A stretch of DNA of 64,000 nt from Paracoccus sigandri (GTDB lineage: Bacteria > Pseudomonadota > Alphaproteobacteria > Rhodobacterales > Rhodobacteraceae), in NCBI RefSeq assembly GCF_003709565.1, contig NZ_QNRC01000004.1:1-64000 (forward strand), written 5' to 3'. Below the pieces are notes generated by a model that ran no database searches, was not told the origin of the DNA, and saw nothing but the letters and a program-made list of their open reading frames with translations. Shown piece by piece: positions 28,487 through 38,102 of this stretch; positions within the stretch are counted from its first letter, which is position 1, and every line of letters begins with the position of its first letter. The translations under genes and the position numbers were made by a program.

Positions 28487-28918
28487 CTATCCGGCCATCT
28501 CGGCCTGGACGGTTACGTGCAGGCTGTTCAGTCGTTCGATTCCGTCCCTGTAGGGGCCCACGACGACTCGGGCAGGGCGGCTGCCGGGGGGCGTCGCGAC
28601 AAGATTCGGCGCCGCCTCCACGATTTCCCGTGAATCGAGCGAGGGGTCCGGGGGCAGTCCGCGCAGCTCTTCCGCGGGACCGCTGTTGCGGCCGCCTGCG
28701 TCACGCATCGTTTTGATGACCGTGATGCCCCGACGCGCGAAGCTCTCGGCCATGAGCCTGCCGAAACCGGAACTCGTGCCGGCGATGATCGCGACGCGCG
28801 GGCCGTCGGCCGCGGTTGCCTGGGCCAGCGCCGGCGATGCCGCAGCTGTCGCCGCGAGGGCCGCCCCCGCGACCAGAACCTGCCTGCGTGAGGTCGAACC
28901 CGAGATGCCCTGCGCCAT
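28487..28918 (-). pseudogene. Short-chain dehydrogenase with the catalytic core deleted
   Basis: A 143-residue frame. It has a twin-arginine-like signal (TSRRQVLVAGAALAATAA), then the SDR cofactor motif GTSSGFGR (T-G-x3-G-x-G variant) and RDAGGRNSGPAEELRG. It then jumps directly to an SDR C-terminus (SREIVEAAPNLVATPPGSRP). The segment with the catalytic Ser and Y-x3-K, about 130-150 residues, is missing without any frameshift. It therefore cannot act as a reductase. It is divergent from a broken AraC regulator gene, suggesting that a regulator/SDR pair has decayed together. Confidence 0.75.
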
Positions 28919-29114
28919 GATGCCTCTCCTTGTTTCCAGAACCCGGCCTGCCATGCGGCGCATCAGCCGCAAGGTGCCGTTCGTCTGGCTACCTTGGGAA
29001 GGCGGGACCATGTAATGTCTGGCCGGCCGGAATCGCCAACCGATCGTCCCGATTCGCCGGCGCATCGCTGTCGCCGCGCTTGCGGCGGGGCAGTTCGCCG
29101 CCTATCGTCGGGTC

Positions 29115-30080
29115 ATGGACCTTCTCAGTGCGATCCTGCGCGATCTCCGGCTCGACAGCGTGGTGCTCAGCTTCGCCGACCTCCACGCGCCCTGGGGCTT
29201 CGACAAGGCCAGGGTAGAGGGCGCCCCGTTTCACATCGTGACCGAGGGGCGTGCCTTCCTCGAGATGGAGGGACGGGGCACGGTCGAGCTGATGGCCGGC
29301 GACCTGCTGGTCCTGCCCCGAGGCACCCCCCATGCCCTGATGTCAGAGCCGGGCGCGGCGCGGGTTCCCTTCCATGATCTCCTGCGGGAAAACGGCATCG
29401 ACCCGGACTGGATCTCGGCCCGCCGCGGCCGGTGGTTCGATCGCTGGCGCGCCGGAGGGGATGGCGCGTGAACGCGCATGGTCAACGGCGTCTTCGGCTT
29501 TCCAAGTCGCCGGTCCGATCATCTGATCTCTGCCTTGCCCGAGGTCATCCTGGTGCGGGGTCGCCTGCGGGAAGGTCCGGCCTGGCTCGACGGCATCCTC
29601 GGGCAGATCCTGGAGGAAGCCGCGCGCGAGGAACCCGGCTTCCAGGCGATCATCGAGCGGTTTGCGGACATCATCTTCGTCAATGCGGTGGGCACCTCCA
29701 TCGCCGACGATCCAGGGGGCGGAACCAGCTGGCTGCGCGGCCTGCGCGATCCGCATATCGCGCGCGTCCTGACCCTGGTGCATCGCGAGCCGGGGCGGCG
29801 CTGGACGCTTGCCGAACTGGCAAGGCAGGCGGGGCTGTTCAGAAGCGTGCTTGCAAGCCGCTTTCGCGCGACGGTCGGCGCGACCGTCATGGACTATGCG
29901 ACCGGGCGGCGCATGGAGCTGGCGGAGACGCTGCTGTCCGCCTCGCAGATGCCGCTGACCCGGATCGCCCTCAGCGTCGGCTACGATTCCGAGATTTCCT
30001 TCGGTCGGGCCTTCCGGTGCTGGTCGGGCACGCCGCCGGGACAATATCGCCGCGATGCGCGGATCCCAGCGGCTTCGTGA
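29115..30080 (+). pseudogene. AraC-family regulator split by an in-frame TGA
   Basis: Residues 1-118 form the cupin-type sensor half (VLSFADLHAPWGFDKARVEG; AGDLLVLPRGTPHALM). After TGA at 29469-29471 the same frame continues through ATG 29478 into a linker and a complete AraC helix-turn-helix pair (LAELARQAGLFRSVLASRF; ALSVGYDSEISFGRAFRCW). No base is gained or lost, so one CGA-to-TGA-like change explains the break. The downstream part could still be made from ATG 29478, but there is no strong ribosome site. Confidence 0.8.
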
Positions 30081-30203
30081 CGGCATGAGGAGGCCCCGGA
30101 TCGACCGTTCCTTCAACCTCTGGTGCAGCTGCAAGCCGGCACCATCGTCGCATCGCGGCCAGGCGCAGAGAATATGCGCCGCGTCCCTGGGGAAGAAAAA
30201 GCC

Positions 30204-31148
30204 ATGTCATCGACATTGTTCATGAAGGATTGTCTTGTGCCAACAGTGCGGGGACTGGACGGCGTGGCGGCATTTCTCCAGGTCGCGGCGCATCGCAACT
30301 TTCGGGCTGCGGCAGCGGATCTGGGTGTCTCGCCATCGGCCGTCAGCCAGGCGATCAGGGCGCTGGAAGCCCGGGTCGGCGTCGCCCTCGTGGCGCGCTC
30401 GACCCGCAGCGTCGGCCTGACCGAAGCGGGGCGGCGCTTTCTCGAGCTTGCGGGTCCCGCGATGCATGATCTGCACGAAGCCTTCGAAGCCGCCCGATGC
30501 CTGGGAGAACGGCCGTCGGGCCTGCTGCGGCTGACCGTTCCGCGTTCCGTGGTGGCGCCCGTGATCCGGCCGATCCTGCCCGGCTTCTGTGCCGCCTGTC
30601 CCGATGTCCAGATAGAGATCGTCGCCGATTCCGGCTTTGCGGATGTCATCAGGGATGGCTTCGACGCCGGCATCCGCGTGGGCGAGCTGGTCCATCCGGA
30701 CATGATCGGCGTCAGGTTGACATCGCCCTTTCGATATTGCGTTGCCGGGGCGCCGGGCTATTTCGAGAAACATGGCCGTCCCGAACGGCCGGCGGATCTC
30801 TCCGCGCACAGGGCAATTCAATACCGTCAGCAAAGTTCGGGCCGGATATATCGATGGGAATTCACCGAGAACGGACATGAATTCGAAGTGGACATGACCG
30901 GCCCCCTGATCGTCAACGACGAGGCGTTGATGCTGTCGCTGGCGCTCGACGGCCTCGGTCTTGCCTATCTGGCCGAACCGCTAGTGCGCGATCATGTCGC
31001 GCAGGGGCGGATGGAAACCGCATTGCAGGCATACTGCCCGCAAAGCCCCGGACTTTTCCTGTATTATCCAAGCCGTGCGCAGAGCTTGCCGAAACTAAAA
31101 GCCTTTGTCGATTACATGATCGGGCAACGTTTCCGTTTCGAAGCCTGA
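30204..31148 (+). CDS. LysR-family transcriptional regulator
   Basis: 314 residues. The N-terminal winged helix includes FLQVAAHRNFRAAAADLGVS and PSAVSQAIRALEARVG. A substrate-binding domain follows with DVIRDGFDAGIRVGELVHPD, typical of the DsdC/PerR-like subgroup controlling oxidoreductase genes. Start ATG 30204 follows GGGGAAG. It lies upstream of and parallel to the Tat-SDR gene, with a 7-bp hairpin (31186-31203) between them. Confidence 0.85.
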   Translation: MSSTLFMKDCLVPTVRGLDGVAAFLQVAAHRNFRAAAADLGVSPSAVSQAIRALEARVGVALVARSTRSVGLTEAGRRFLELAGPAMHDLHEAFEAARCLGERPSGLLRLTVPRSVVAPVIRPILPGFCAACPDVQIEIVADSGFADVIRDGFDAGIRVGELVHPDMIGVRLTSPFRYCVAGAPGYFEKHGRPERPADLSAHRAIQYRQQSSGRIYRWEFTENGHEFEVDMTGPLIVNDEALMLSLALDGLGLAYLAEPLVRDHVAQGRMETALQAYCPQSPGLFLYYPSRAQSLPKLKAFVDYMIGQRFRFEA

Positions 31149-31275
31149 ATGCTGCCGCAGCCCCTGTTCCGGCGGATTGTGAAGAGATGCTTCACGAAGC
31201 ATCCAGAGCAAGCCGGATTGCGGAATGATGGGTCCCGCTTAGGCTGACGGCCCAGAGCTGCGAGATGGAGGATTC

Positions 31276-32214
31276 ATGGACCAGGATGAAGGCCAACCGG
31301 CCAATACGGGACGCCGGCGTCTTCTGGGCGCCGTGGCGCTCGGCACGGTCATCGGCGCCTCTACCGGCCTGGCGGGCGGCGCGGCGCTGACGGCACCGGG
31401 GGCGCCACCGGCACGGGTGACCTGCGACGGCAGCCGCCGTTTCGCGGGCAAGGTCGTGATGATTACCGGGGCGACCTCGGGGATCGGTCGCGCTGCGGCA
31501 GAGGCATTCGCCGCCGAAGGCGCCAGGGTCGCCTTTTGCGGCCGCCGCGAGGAGCTGGGGGCCGAGGTGGAACATGCGATCCGCCGGGACGGCGGCGATG
31601 CGCTGTATGTCAGGGCGGATGTGCGCAATCCCGCCGAGATCGATGATTTCGTCGCCAGGGCGATCGAGGCCTATGGCGGGCTGGACATAGCCTTGAACAA
31701 TGCGGGCATCAGCTTCAGCAAGCCGCTTCACGAGACGGAGCCCGACGAATGGGACGACCTGCAGGACACCAATGTGCGCGGCGTCTTCCTGGCCATGAGG
31801 GCGCAGATTCCGCGGATGCTGGCGCGGGGCGGGCAGATCATCGTGACCTCGTCGGTCAATATCGTCGGTGCGCGCCCCGGTCTGGGGGCCTACAATGCCA
31901 GCAAGAGGGCATTGGCGGGCCTGATCCAGACGGCCGCGCTCGAATATGCGGATCGCGGCATCCGGGTGAACGGCATCTGCCCGGGCGCGACCGATACCGA
32001 GATGATCCGCCGGCAGGCAGGCTTCATGGACGCCCCGGACGCGGCCTGGAGGACCGCCGTCGGCCTCTGGGCGCGCGGCAATGTCCACGGCCTGCAACGT
32101 GTCGCCGCCCCGCACGAGATCGCCGCCGCCATCCTCGCCATGGCCTCGCCCGAGATGACCTACCTCAACGGATCGATGTTCTTCGTGGACGGGGGCATGA
32201 CCGCATCGCTTTGA
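31276..32214 (+). CDS. Short-chain dehydrogenase/reductase with a twin-arginine leader
   Basis: 312 residues. The first 45 look like a Tat signal (GRRRLLGAVALGTVIGAS then TGLAGGAAL). A classical SDR domain follows: cofactor motif TGATSGIGR, NNAG, and catalytic S-Y-x3-K (TSSVNIVGA; YNASK). The C-terminus NGSMFFVDGGMTASL is standard. The protein is intact, with GGAG before the ATG. An exported or membrane-anchored NAD(P)-dependent SDR is unusual because free cofactor is scarce in the periplasm; the leader may be a membrane anchor. Substrate unknown. Confidence 0.82.
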   Translation: MDQDEGQPANTGRRRLLGAVALGTVIGASTGLAGGAALTAPGAPPARVTCDGSRRFAGKVVMITGATSGIGRAAAEAFAAEGARVAFCGRREELGAEVEHAIRRDGGDALYVRADVRNPAEIDDFVARAIEAYGGLDIALNNAGISFSKPLHETEPDEWDDLQDTNVRGVFLAMRAQIPRMLARGGQIIVTSSVNIVGARPGLGAYNASKRALAGLIQTAALEYADRGIRVNGICPGATDTEMIRRQAGFMDAPDAAWRTAVGLWARGNVHGLQRVAAPHEIAAAILAMASPEMTYLNGSMFFVDGGMTASL

Positions 32215-32235
32215 GCCTCCGGGTTGCCAAAGGCG

Positions 32236-32505
32236 TGCCCGACCGGCGCGGCCACCCGCGTGCTGGCCGGCGGCCGCATTCTCGACCGCAAGGGCGTGAA
32301 CCTGCCCGATACGGTGGTGACCCTGCCGGCCCTGACCGAAAAGGATCGCGTCGACCTGGAATTCGGCCTGTCTCTGGGCGTCGACTGGGTGGGGCTGTCC
32401 TTCGTCCAGTGGCCGGAGGACCTGGCCGAGGCCAAGGGTTTGATCCAGGGCTGCGCCGGGCTGATCGCCAAGATCGAGAAACCCTCGGCGCTGGACTGTC
32501 TGCAT
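32236..32505 (+). pseudogene. Pyruvate kinase internal fragment
   Basis: About 90 codons match the middle of pyruvate kinase: GGRILDRKGVNLPDTVV, LTEKDRVDLEFGLSLGVDWV and LIAKIEKPSAL, which carries the catalytic lysine. Both ends are missing; homology starts abruptly after the SDR gene and stops shortly before the IS21 element. It is a fragment and not a functional enzyme. Its origin is probably recombination linked to the adjacent element. Confidence 0.8.
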
Positions 32506-32566
32506 GGAATCCTGGCCGCCCTGCTTGTCGGTTATGAACCGGCATGCAAGATTGCCCCTGTGGCGG

Positions 32567-34329
32567 GGTAATCGGCGCCCCAAATGCCCCCCTTACACTG
32601 ATGTTCATGATGCCCCTGAGGTCATTGGGGGCGCGGTGCGGGATGCTGGTTGTGGAGACGATTGCGAAGATCCGTCGGGCGTATTTCCAGGACAAGAAGT
32701 CGGTCAAGCAGATCTGCCGGGAGTTGCGGGTATCGCGGAGCACGGTGCGCAAGGTGATCCGGTCGGGTGCGACGGAACTCACCTGCGAGCGGACCAATCA
32801 GCCGTTGCCGAAGATCGGGCCCCGGAAAGACATGCTCGACAAGATGCTGGCGGTGAACGCGCGGAAACCGAAGCGCGAGCGCCTGACCTGCATCCGCATC
32901 TTCGAGGACCTCCGGGCCCGAGGTTATGATGGCGGCTATGATGCCGTCCGGCGATACGCGGCCTCCTGGTCCACGGCAGGAGGCATCTGCCGCCGCCCAT
33001 GTGCCGCTGAGCTTCGATCCGGGAGAAGCCTACCAGGTCGACTGGAGCCACGAGATCGTGGTGATCGATGGCGCGACCCTCACCGTGAAGGTCGCCCACA
33101 TCCGCCTCTGCCACAGCCGGATGCTGTTTGTTCGGGCCTACCCGCGCGAGACGCAGGAGATGGTCTTCGACGCTCATGACAAGGCCTTCGCCTTCTTCGG
33201 TGGAGCCTGCGCGCGGGGCATCTACGACAACATGAAGACGGCGGTGGACACGATCTTCATCGGCCGCGACCGCGCCTATAATCGCCGTTTCCAGCAGATG
33301 TGCGGGCATTACCTCGTCGAACCGCCGTCCATTGGGCTTGAACCAATGGCGCCACAATGAACGGCCCTGCACCCCGGCCTCAGGCTGGGAGAAGGGGCAG
33401 GTCGAGAACCAGGTCGGCGTTGTCCGGCGGCGGTTCTTCGTGCCTCGACCGAAGTTCAAAAGCTGCGCCGAACTCAACGCCTGGCTCGAGGATCGCTGTG
33501 TTGCATGGGCCAGGTCGCATCCGCACCCCGAGCTTCGCGATCGCACGATCCGGGAAGTGTTCGAGGAAGAGCGGGCAAGCCTGGTGCCCTATGTCGGCCC
33601 CTTCGACGGCTTTCATGCCGTGCCCGCTTCGGTATCGAAGACCTGTCTCGTCCGGTTCGACAAGAACCGCTACTCGGTGGACGGTCGCGCTGTCGGTCGA
33701 CCGGTCGAGATCCGCGCCTATGCCGAGCGCGTCGAGTTCTGGCAGGACGGCAGGATCGTCGGCCAGCACATCCGCGCCTTCGGCCGCGACAAGGCCATCT
33801 ACGATCCGCTGCACTATATTCCGGTGCTGGCCCGCAAGCCCGGCGCCCTCCGGAACGGCGCTCCCTTCAAGGAATGGGAACTGCCGCCAGCGATCAGGCG
33901 CGTTCAGCGCAAGCTGGGCAAGGTGCCGAACGGCGACCGGCAAATGGTCCAGATCCTGAGCATGATCCCGACCGACGGACTGGATGCGGTGGAATCCGCC
34001 TGCGCCGAGGCCCTGAACGAGGGCGCCCCGGCGGCAGCTGTGGTCCTGAACATCCTGGCCCGGCATCGCGAACCGCCACCGCCGCTGACCATCGCCGCGC
34101 CGGATGCGCTGCGGCTGACCTGCGAGCCCGCGGCCGAGTGCATGCAGCGTCTCGCCGCCATGATATTCGGCGACGACCTGGCGCTTGAATTCGGTACTGT
34201 GACTGCGGTGGCGTCTGGACATGGGCTTTCTTCCTCTGAAAGCCAGCAGGGGGTCAATTCAACCGGTCTGACTGGTCCACCCCCAGGGGCGCACTCCAAT
34301 AAGGGGGCAAGATTCCGTGCCGATTGACA
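32567..34329 (+). mobile_element. IS21-family insertion element, decayed and lacking istB
   Basis: Related ends are visible. Reading inward from the left (about 32570) is TAATCGGCGCC then TGCCCCCCTTA; reading inward from the right (34329) is CAATCGGCACG then TTGCCCCCTTA. The outermost left dinucleotide is not TG, so that end is diverged or truncated. Between them is only istA, broken twice. The istB ATPase gene that normally follows is absent, giving about 1.76 kb. It is probably immobile unless helped in trans. Confidence 0.7.
32643..34327 (+). pseudogene. istA: IS21 transposase IstA, two frame disruptions
   Basis: The frame starts at ATG 32643 with a helix-turn-helix (KKSVKQICRELRVSRSTVRK). 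It shifts near 32965-32975 into the catalytic region (GEAYQVDWSHEIVVIDGA; RGIYDNMKTAVD). At about 33325-33370 an insertion of roughly 40 bases ends that frame at TGA 33358-33360. The rest resumes in the third frame with TPASGWEKGQVENQVG, where the E in the EKGQVE motif completes the D-D-E triad. All catalytic residues survive in pieces but no full-length protein can be made. Confidence 0.85.
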
Positions 34330-34457
34330 GACCAGAAATAGTCGAGGGCGTGCTTGTGGAAGCCGATGCGCTCGCCGGGCGCCAGTTCCAGCGTGCCAAC
34401 GGCCTCGTGGCTGACGGCATCATCGGCTCCCGCAGCTGGGCCGCGCTGCTGGACTGA
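34330..34457 (+). pseudogene. Phage endolysin-like C-terminal fragment (peptidoglycan-binding motif)
   Basis: In frame up to TGA 34455-34457 the sequence reads EADALAGRQFQRANGLVADG then IIGSRSWAALLD. This is the end of a peptidoglycan-binding domain as found in phage or gene-transfer-agent lysozymes (x-DGIIGPRTWAAL type). The N-terminal catalytic part is missing, replaced by the IS21 right end. Confidence 0.55.
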
Positions 34458-35002
34458 CCATCATCAAGGAGAACGACCATCCAGACCATCGTCAACGCGG
34501 CCATGCGCATGACGGCTGCCGGCAACCTGTCCGTCGACGCCGCGATCCGCATCATCCTGGAGCATGTCCGCAACAGCGTGCCGAACGCGCTGAGGCCCTC
34601 GCGGCACCCGGCGCAACCTCGGAGGCCAAGCTGGCCGAGGCGAAGGCCGAGATCACCGGCCGGGCGGCGGGCGCGCTTACTGCAGGGCTTCGCGATGCCG
34701 GCGGGCCGTGAGGGGCCGGCGGAGCTGGCCAGGATGGCGCCTGACCATGTGGCGACCTATGGCATCACGACGGGCGGCCTGACGGTCTGGGAAGACGGCC
34801 AAGCCGGTCATCCTGACCGCGCCGGATGCGTGGCGCGCATGGCTCGATGGCATCCCGGCCGCCGAGTTCCAGCGGTCCCTGCGCGATGGGGCACTGGTGC
34901 TGGTCGAGGAGCCGAGATCCGCGTTGCAACATTCAAGATCCGTTCCAGGCATGTCCCGGTCAACGGATCAACGAAGGCAATTGATTTCAGGGGAGTATTT
35001 TT
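34458..35002 (+). other. Decayed prophage-like stretch
   Basis: Gene-like pieces succeed one another in different frames. MTAAGNLSVDAAIRIILEHV starts at about 34506. ATSEAKLAEAKAEITGRAAG with LTAGLRDAGGP lies in another frame. Later comes KPVILTAPDAWRAWLDGIP in a third. They look like small phage tail or holin-region genes broken by indels. No intact reading frame with a credible ribosome site is present. Confidence 0.45.
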
Positions 35003-35044
35003 GAGGATTTTCAATCCGGTGCGTAACCTCTCCGCCAACCCACC
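35003..35044 (-). other. Truncated tRNA-like 5' half, possible attachment-site scar
   Basis: On the minus strand this 42-base stretch folds as a tRNA 5' half: acceptor strand GGTGGGT, D-stem GCG/CGC around GAGAGGTTA, A26, and anticodon arm CCGGA-TTGAAAA-TCC. Homology stops in the 3' side of the anticodon stem; no T-arm or CCA-side acceptor follows. The D-arm resembles alphaproteobacterial tRNA-Cys, but the loop would read GAA. It flanks prophage-like debris, so it may be a leftover attachment half-site. Confidence 0.45.
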
Positions 35045-35138
35045 GTTGCTCCAAGGCTCACAGCCATTCTGCGGCTTCCGACGGGAGCGCAAGTCATGCC
35101 TGCGCGACGTTGCCACCGGTTCGGGTCGCCCGAGCGTC

Positions 35139-35160
35139 CGGGCGGCCCATAGGCCGCCCG
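35139..35160. terminator. Hairpin downstream of secA
   Basis: CGGGCGGCC (35139-35147) pairs perfectly with GGCCGCCCG (35152-35160) around a 4-base loop, 20 bases after the secA stop. No T-run follows on either side, so it is a weak or Rho-assisted terminator, or an mRNA 3' stabiliser. Confidence 0.5.
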
Positions 35161-35179
35161 CCGGTCGCGCCAGCCGCCG

Positions 35180-37897
35180 CTACAGCGAGCCGTGGCAGTG
35201 CTTGAACTTCCGGCCCGAGCCGCAGGGGCAGGCGTCGTTGCGCGAGGGGTTGCCCCAGGTGGCCGGGTTCGCCTCGTCGAAGCCCTCGACCAGCGGCGTG
35301 GGCTTGTCGGCGTCGTCGCTGGACTGGCGCTCGGCGCCGTGTTCCATCGTCAGGTGTTCCTGCGCCGCCTTCTGCTGCTGGGCCATCTGGCGCAGCATCT
35401 CCTCGCGCTCGGCCTCGGTCAGCGGGCGGATCTGCGCCAGCCGCTGGGTCACGTTGCCGCGCAGGCTGTCCAGCATCGATTCGAACAGCTGGAAGCCCTC
35501 GGTCTTGTATTCCGACAGCGGGTCGCGCTGCGCATAGCCGCGGAAGCCCACGACCGAGCGCAGATGCTCCAGCGTCAGCAGGTGTTCGCGCCATTTCTCG
35601 TCGATCATCTGCAGCAGGACCTGCTTCTCGATCTGGCGCATGTTCTCTTCGCCGAAGGCGGCCGCCTTGTCGGCCATGTAGGTGTCGGTCGCCTCGGTGA
35701 TGCGCTCGATCATCACCTCCTGGTCGACGCCTTCCTCCTGGGCCCAGTCGTCGACCGGCAGGTTCATGTTCAGCCGTTCGCGCACCGCGGCCTTCATGCC
35801 CTCGGCATCCCATTGGTCCAGATAGGTCTTGGGCGGCATGAATTCATAGACCAGGTCCTCGATGACCTGGTGGCGCATGTCGGCGGCGATCTCGCCGACC
35901 TCCTCGCTGTCCATGATCTCCAGGCGCTGGCTGAACACCGCCTTGCGCTGGTCGTTCATCACGTCGTCGAATTTCAGCAGCTGCTTGCGGATGTCGAAGT
36001 TGCGGCCCTCGACCTTGGCCTGGGCGCGTTCCAGCGACTTGTTGACCCAGGGGTGGATGATCGCCTCGCCTTCCTTCATCCCCAGCGTCGACAGCACCTT
36101 CTCCAGCCGTTCCGAGCCGAAGATGCGCATCAGGTCGTCGTCCAGCGACAAGAAGAACAGCGACCGGCCGGGATCGCCCTGCCGGCCCGAGCGGCCGCGC
36201 AGCTGGTTGTCGATGCGGCGGCTTTCATGGCGCTCGGTGCCCAGGACGAACAGCCCGCCCGCATCCAGCACCGCCTGCTTGTCGGCGGCGTGCTCGGCCT
36301 CGATCCGGGCGCGCAATTCGTCGGGATTGGCGTCCGGGTCGGCCTTCAGCGCCTCCATCACCTTCATCTCGACATTGCCGCCCAGCTGGATGTCGGTGCC
36401 GCGGCCGGCCATGTTCGTCGCAATCGTCACCGCGCCGGGCTTGCCGGCATCGGCGACGATCTGCGCCTCGGCCTCGTGCTGGCGGGCGTTCAGGACGTTG
36501 TGGGGGATGCCTTCCTTCTTCAGGATCGCCGACAGCATCTCGGATTTCTCGATCGAGGTCGTGCCGACCAGGGTCGGCTGGCCCTTGGCATGGGCCTCCT
36601 TGATCGCCTCGATCACGGCGGCGTATTTTTCGTCGGCGGTGCGATAGACGCGGTCATGTTCGTCGATCCGCGCGATGCCGCGATTGGTCGGGACCTCGAC
36701 CACGCCCAGCTTGTAGATCTCGGCGAATTCCTCGGCCTCGGTCGCGGCGGTGCCGGTCATGCCGGCCAGCTTGTCATAGAGGCGGAAATAGTTCTGGAAA
36801 GTGACCGAGGCCAGGGTCACGTTCTCGGGCTGGATCTTGACGCCCTCCTTGGCCTCGATCGCCTGGTGCAGCCCGTCCGACAGGCGGCGGCCCTTCATCA
36901 TCCGGCCGGTGAATTCGTCGATCAGCACCACCTCGTCGTCGCGGACGATGTAGTGCTGGTCCTTCAGATACAGCTTGTGGGCGCGCAGCGCCTGGCTGAC
37001 ATGGTGGACGATGGTGGTCGATTCCGGGTCGTAGAGCGTCTGGCCCTCGGGCAGCACGCCCTCGGCCTGCAGAAGCTGTTCCAGATATTCGTTGCCTTCC
37101 TCGGTGAAGGTGGCGTTGCGGGTCTTCTCGTCCAGCTTGAAATGCTCGTCCGTCAGCATCGGGATGTACTTGTCCAGCGCGACGTAAAGCTCGCTGCGGT
37201 CCTGCGACGGCCCCGAGATGATCAGCGGCGTGCGCGCCTCGTCGATCAGGATGCTGTCGACCTCGTCGACGATGGCGAAGTTGTGACCGCGCTGGGTCAT
37301 CTCCTCGACCGAGCCCTTCATGTTGTCGCGCAGATAGTCGAAGCCCAGCTCGTTGTTCGTCGCATAGGTGACGTCGGCGCGGTAGGCCTCGCGCTTTTCC
37401 GCCTCGGCCTGGAAGGGATAGACGACGCCGGTGGTCAGCCCCAGCTGCCGAAACACCTTGCCCATCCATTCCGCGTCGCGCTTGGCCAGGTAGTCGTTGA
37501 CGGTGACGACATGCACGCCCTTGCCGGTCAGCGCGTTCAGATAGGCGGGGAAGGTGGCGACCAGGGTCTTGCCCTCGCCGGTCTTCATCTCGGCGATATT
37601 GCCCTGGTGCAGGAAGATGCCGCCCATCAGCTGCACGTCGAAGGCGCGCAGGCCAAGCGCGCGGCGGGCGCCCTCGCGGCAATTGGCGAAGGCCTCGGGC
37701 AGGATCGCGTCCAGATCCTCGCCTTCGGCGACGCGCTTCTGGAACTCGCGGGTCTTGTCCACCAGGCCTTCGTCGGACAGCGCCTTGAGCTGCTCCTCCA
37801 GCGCGTTGATCCTGCCGACCAGCGACCGGACCGATTTCACCTTGCGGTCGTTGGGCGTGCCAAAGACCAGTTTCGCCAGATTTCCGATGCCGAGCAT
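35180..37897 (-). CDS. secA: Preprotein translocase ATPase SecA
   Basis: 905 residues, full length. Nucleotide-binding motifs include [17 protein letters not shown] and the DEAD-like [15 protein letters not shown]. The family stretch [20 protein letters not shown] is present, as is a C-terminal SEC-C zinc motif [15 protein letters not shown]. It drives post-translational export through SecYEG. The start ATG 37897 has GAAGG upstream. It is divergent from a secreted PPIase gene, with about 200 bases between the starts. Confidence 0.97.
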   Translation of the reverse strand: MLGIGNLAKLVFGTPNDRKVKSVRSLVGRINALEEQLKALSDEGLVDKTREFQKRVAEGEDLDAILPEAFANCREGARRALGLRAFDVQLMGGIFLHQGNIAEMKTGEGKTLVATFPAYLNALTGKGVHVVTVNDYLAKRDAEWMGKVFRQLGLTTGVVYPFQAEAEKREAYRADVTYATNNELGFDYLRDNMKGSVEEMTQRGHNFAIVDEVDSILIDEARTPLIISGPSQDRSELYVALDKYIPMLTDEHFKLDEKTRNATFTEEGNEYLEQLLQAEGVLPEGQTLYDPESTTIVHHVSQALRAHKLYLKDQHYIVRDDEVVLIDEFTGRMMKGRRLSDGLHQAIEAKEGVKIQPENVTLASVTFQNYFRLYDKLAGMTGTAATEAEEFAEIYKLGVVEVPTNRGIARIDEHDRVYRTADEKYAAVIEAIKEAHAKGQPTLVGTTSIEKSEMLSAILKKEGIPHNVLNARQHEAEAQIVADAGKPGAVTIATNMAGRGTDIQLGGNVEMKVMEALKADPDANPDELRARIEAEHAADKQAVLDAGGLFVLGTERHESRRIDNQLRGRSGRQGDPGRSLFFLSLDDDLMRIFGSERLEKVLSTLGMKEGEAIIHPWVNKSLERAQAKVEGRNFDIRKQLLKFDDVMNDQRKAVFSQRLEIMDSEEVGEIAADMRHQVIEDLVYEFMPPKTYLDQWDAEGMKAAVRERLNMNLPVDDWAQEEGVDQEVMIERITEATDTYMADKAAAFGEENMRQIEKQVLLQMIDEKWREHLLTLEHLRSVVGFRGYAQRDPLSEYKTEGFQLFESMLDSLRGNVTQRLAQIRPLTEAEREEMLRQMAQQQKAAQEHLTMEHGAERQSSDDADKPTPLVEGFDEANPATWGNPSRNDACPCGSGRKFKHCHGSL

Positions 37898-38102
37898 GTT
37901 ACCTTCGCAATCACGTTGATGGGAAAGCCTGCCAGTTGGGGCCCACTTGCCCGACCCGGCTGCATTGCCGTATCAGGGTCCTGAACGAAAGCGGCGGCTG
38001 CGCCTTCCACGGTTGCGTGGGATGTAGGGCCCGGCCGCCTGACTGTCAATGTTGGCCCGGCCCGGCACCGCCGTTTGGGCCAGAAGACGCGAAGGAATTC
38101 CC

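Noticed and set aside
29469..29471. The TGA in the AraC gene as a selenocysteine codon.
   Set aside because: It lies in a linker with no redox role, and no selenocysteine insertion hairpin was recognised; nonsense mutation is simpler.
35003..35044. Calling this stretch a functional tRNA gene.
   Set aside because: Only the 5' half is present; pairing fails in the anticodon stem and no T-arm or acceptor 3' strand follows.
35192..37984. A 930-codon open frame opposite secA.
   Set aside because: Repetitive Leu/Gly/His/Val-rich shadow of SecA codons with no family resemblance.
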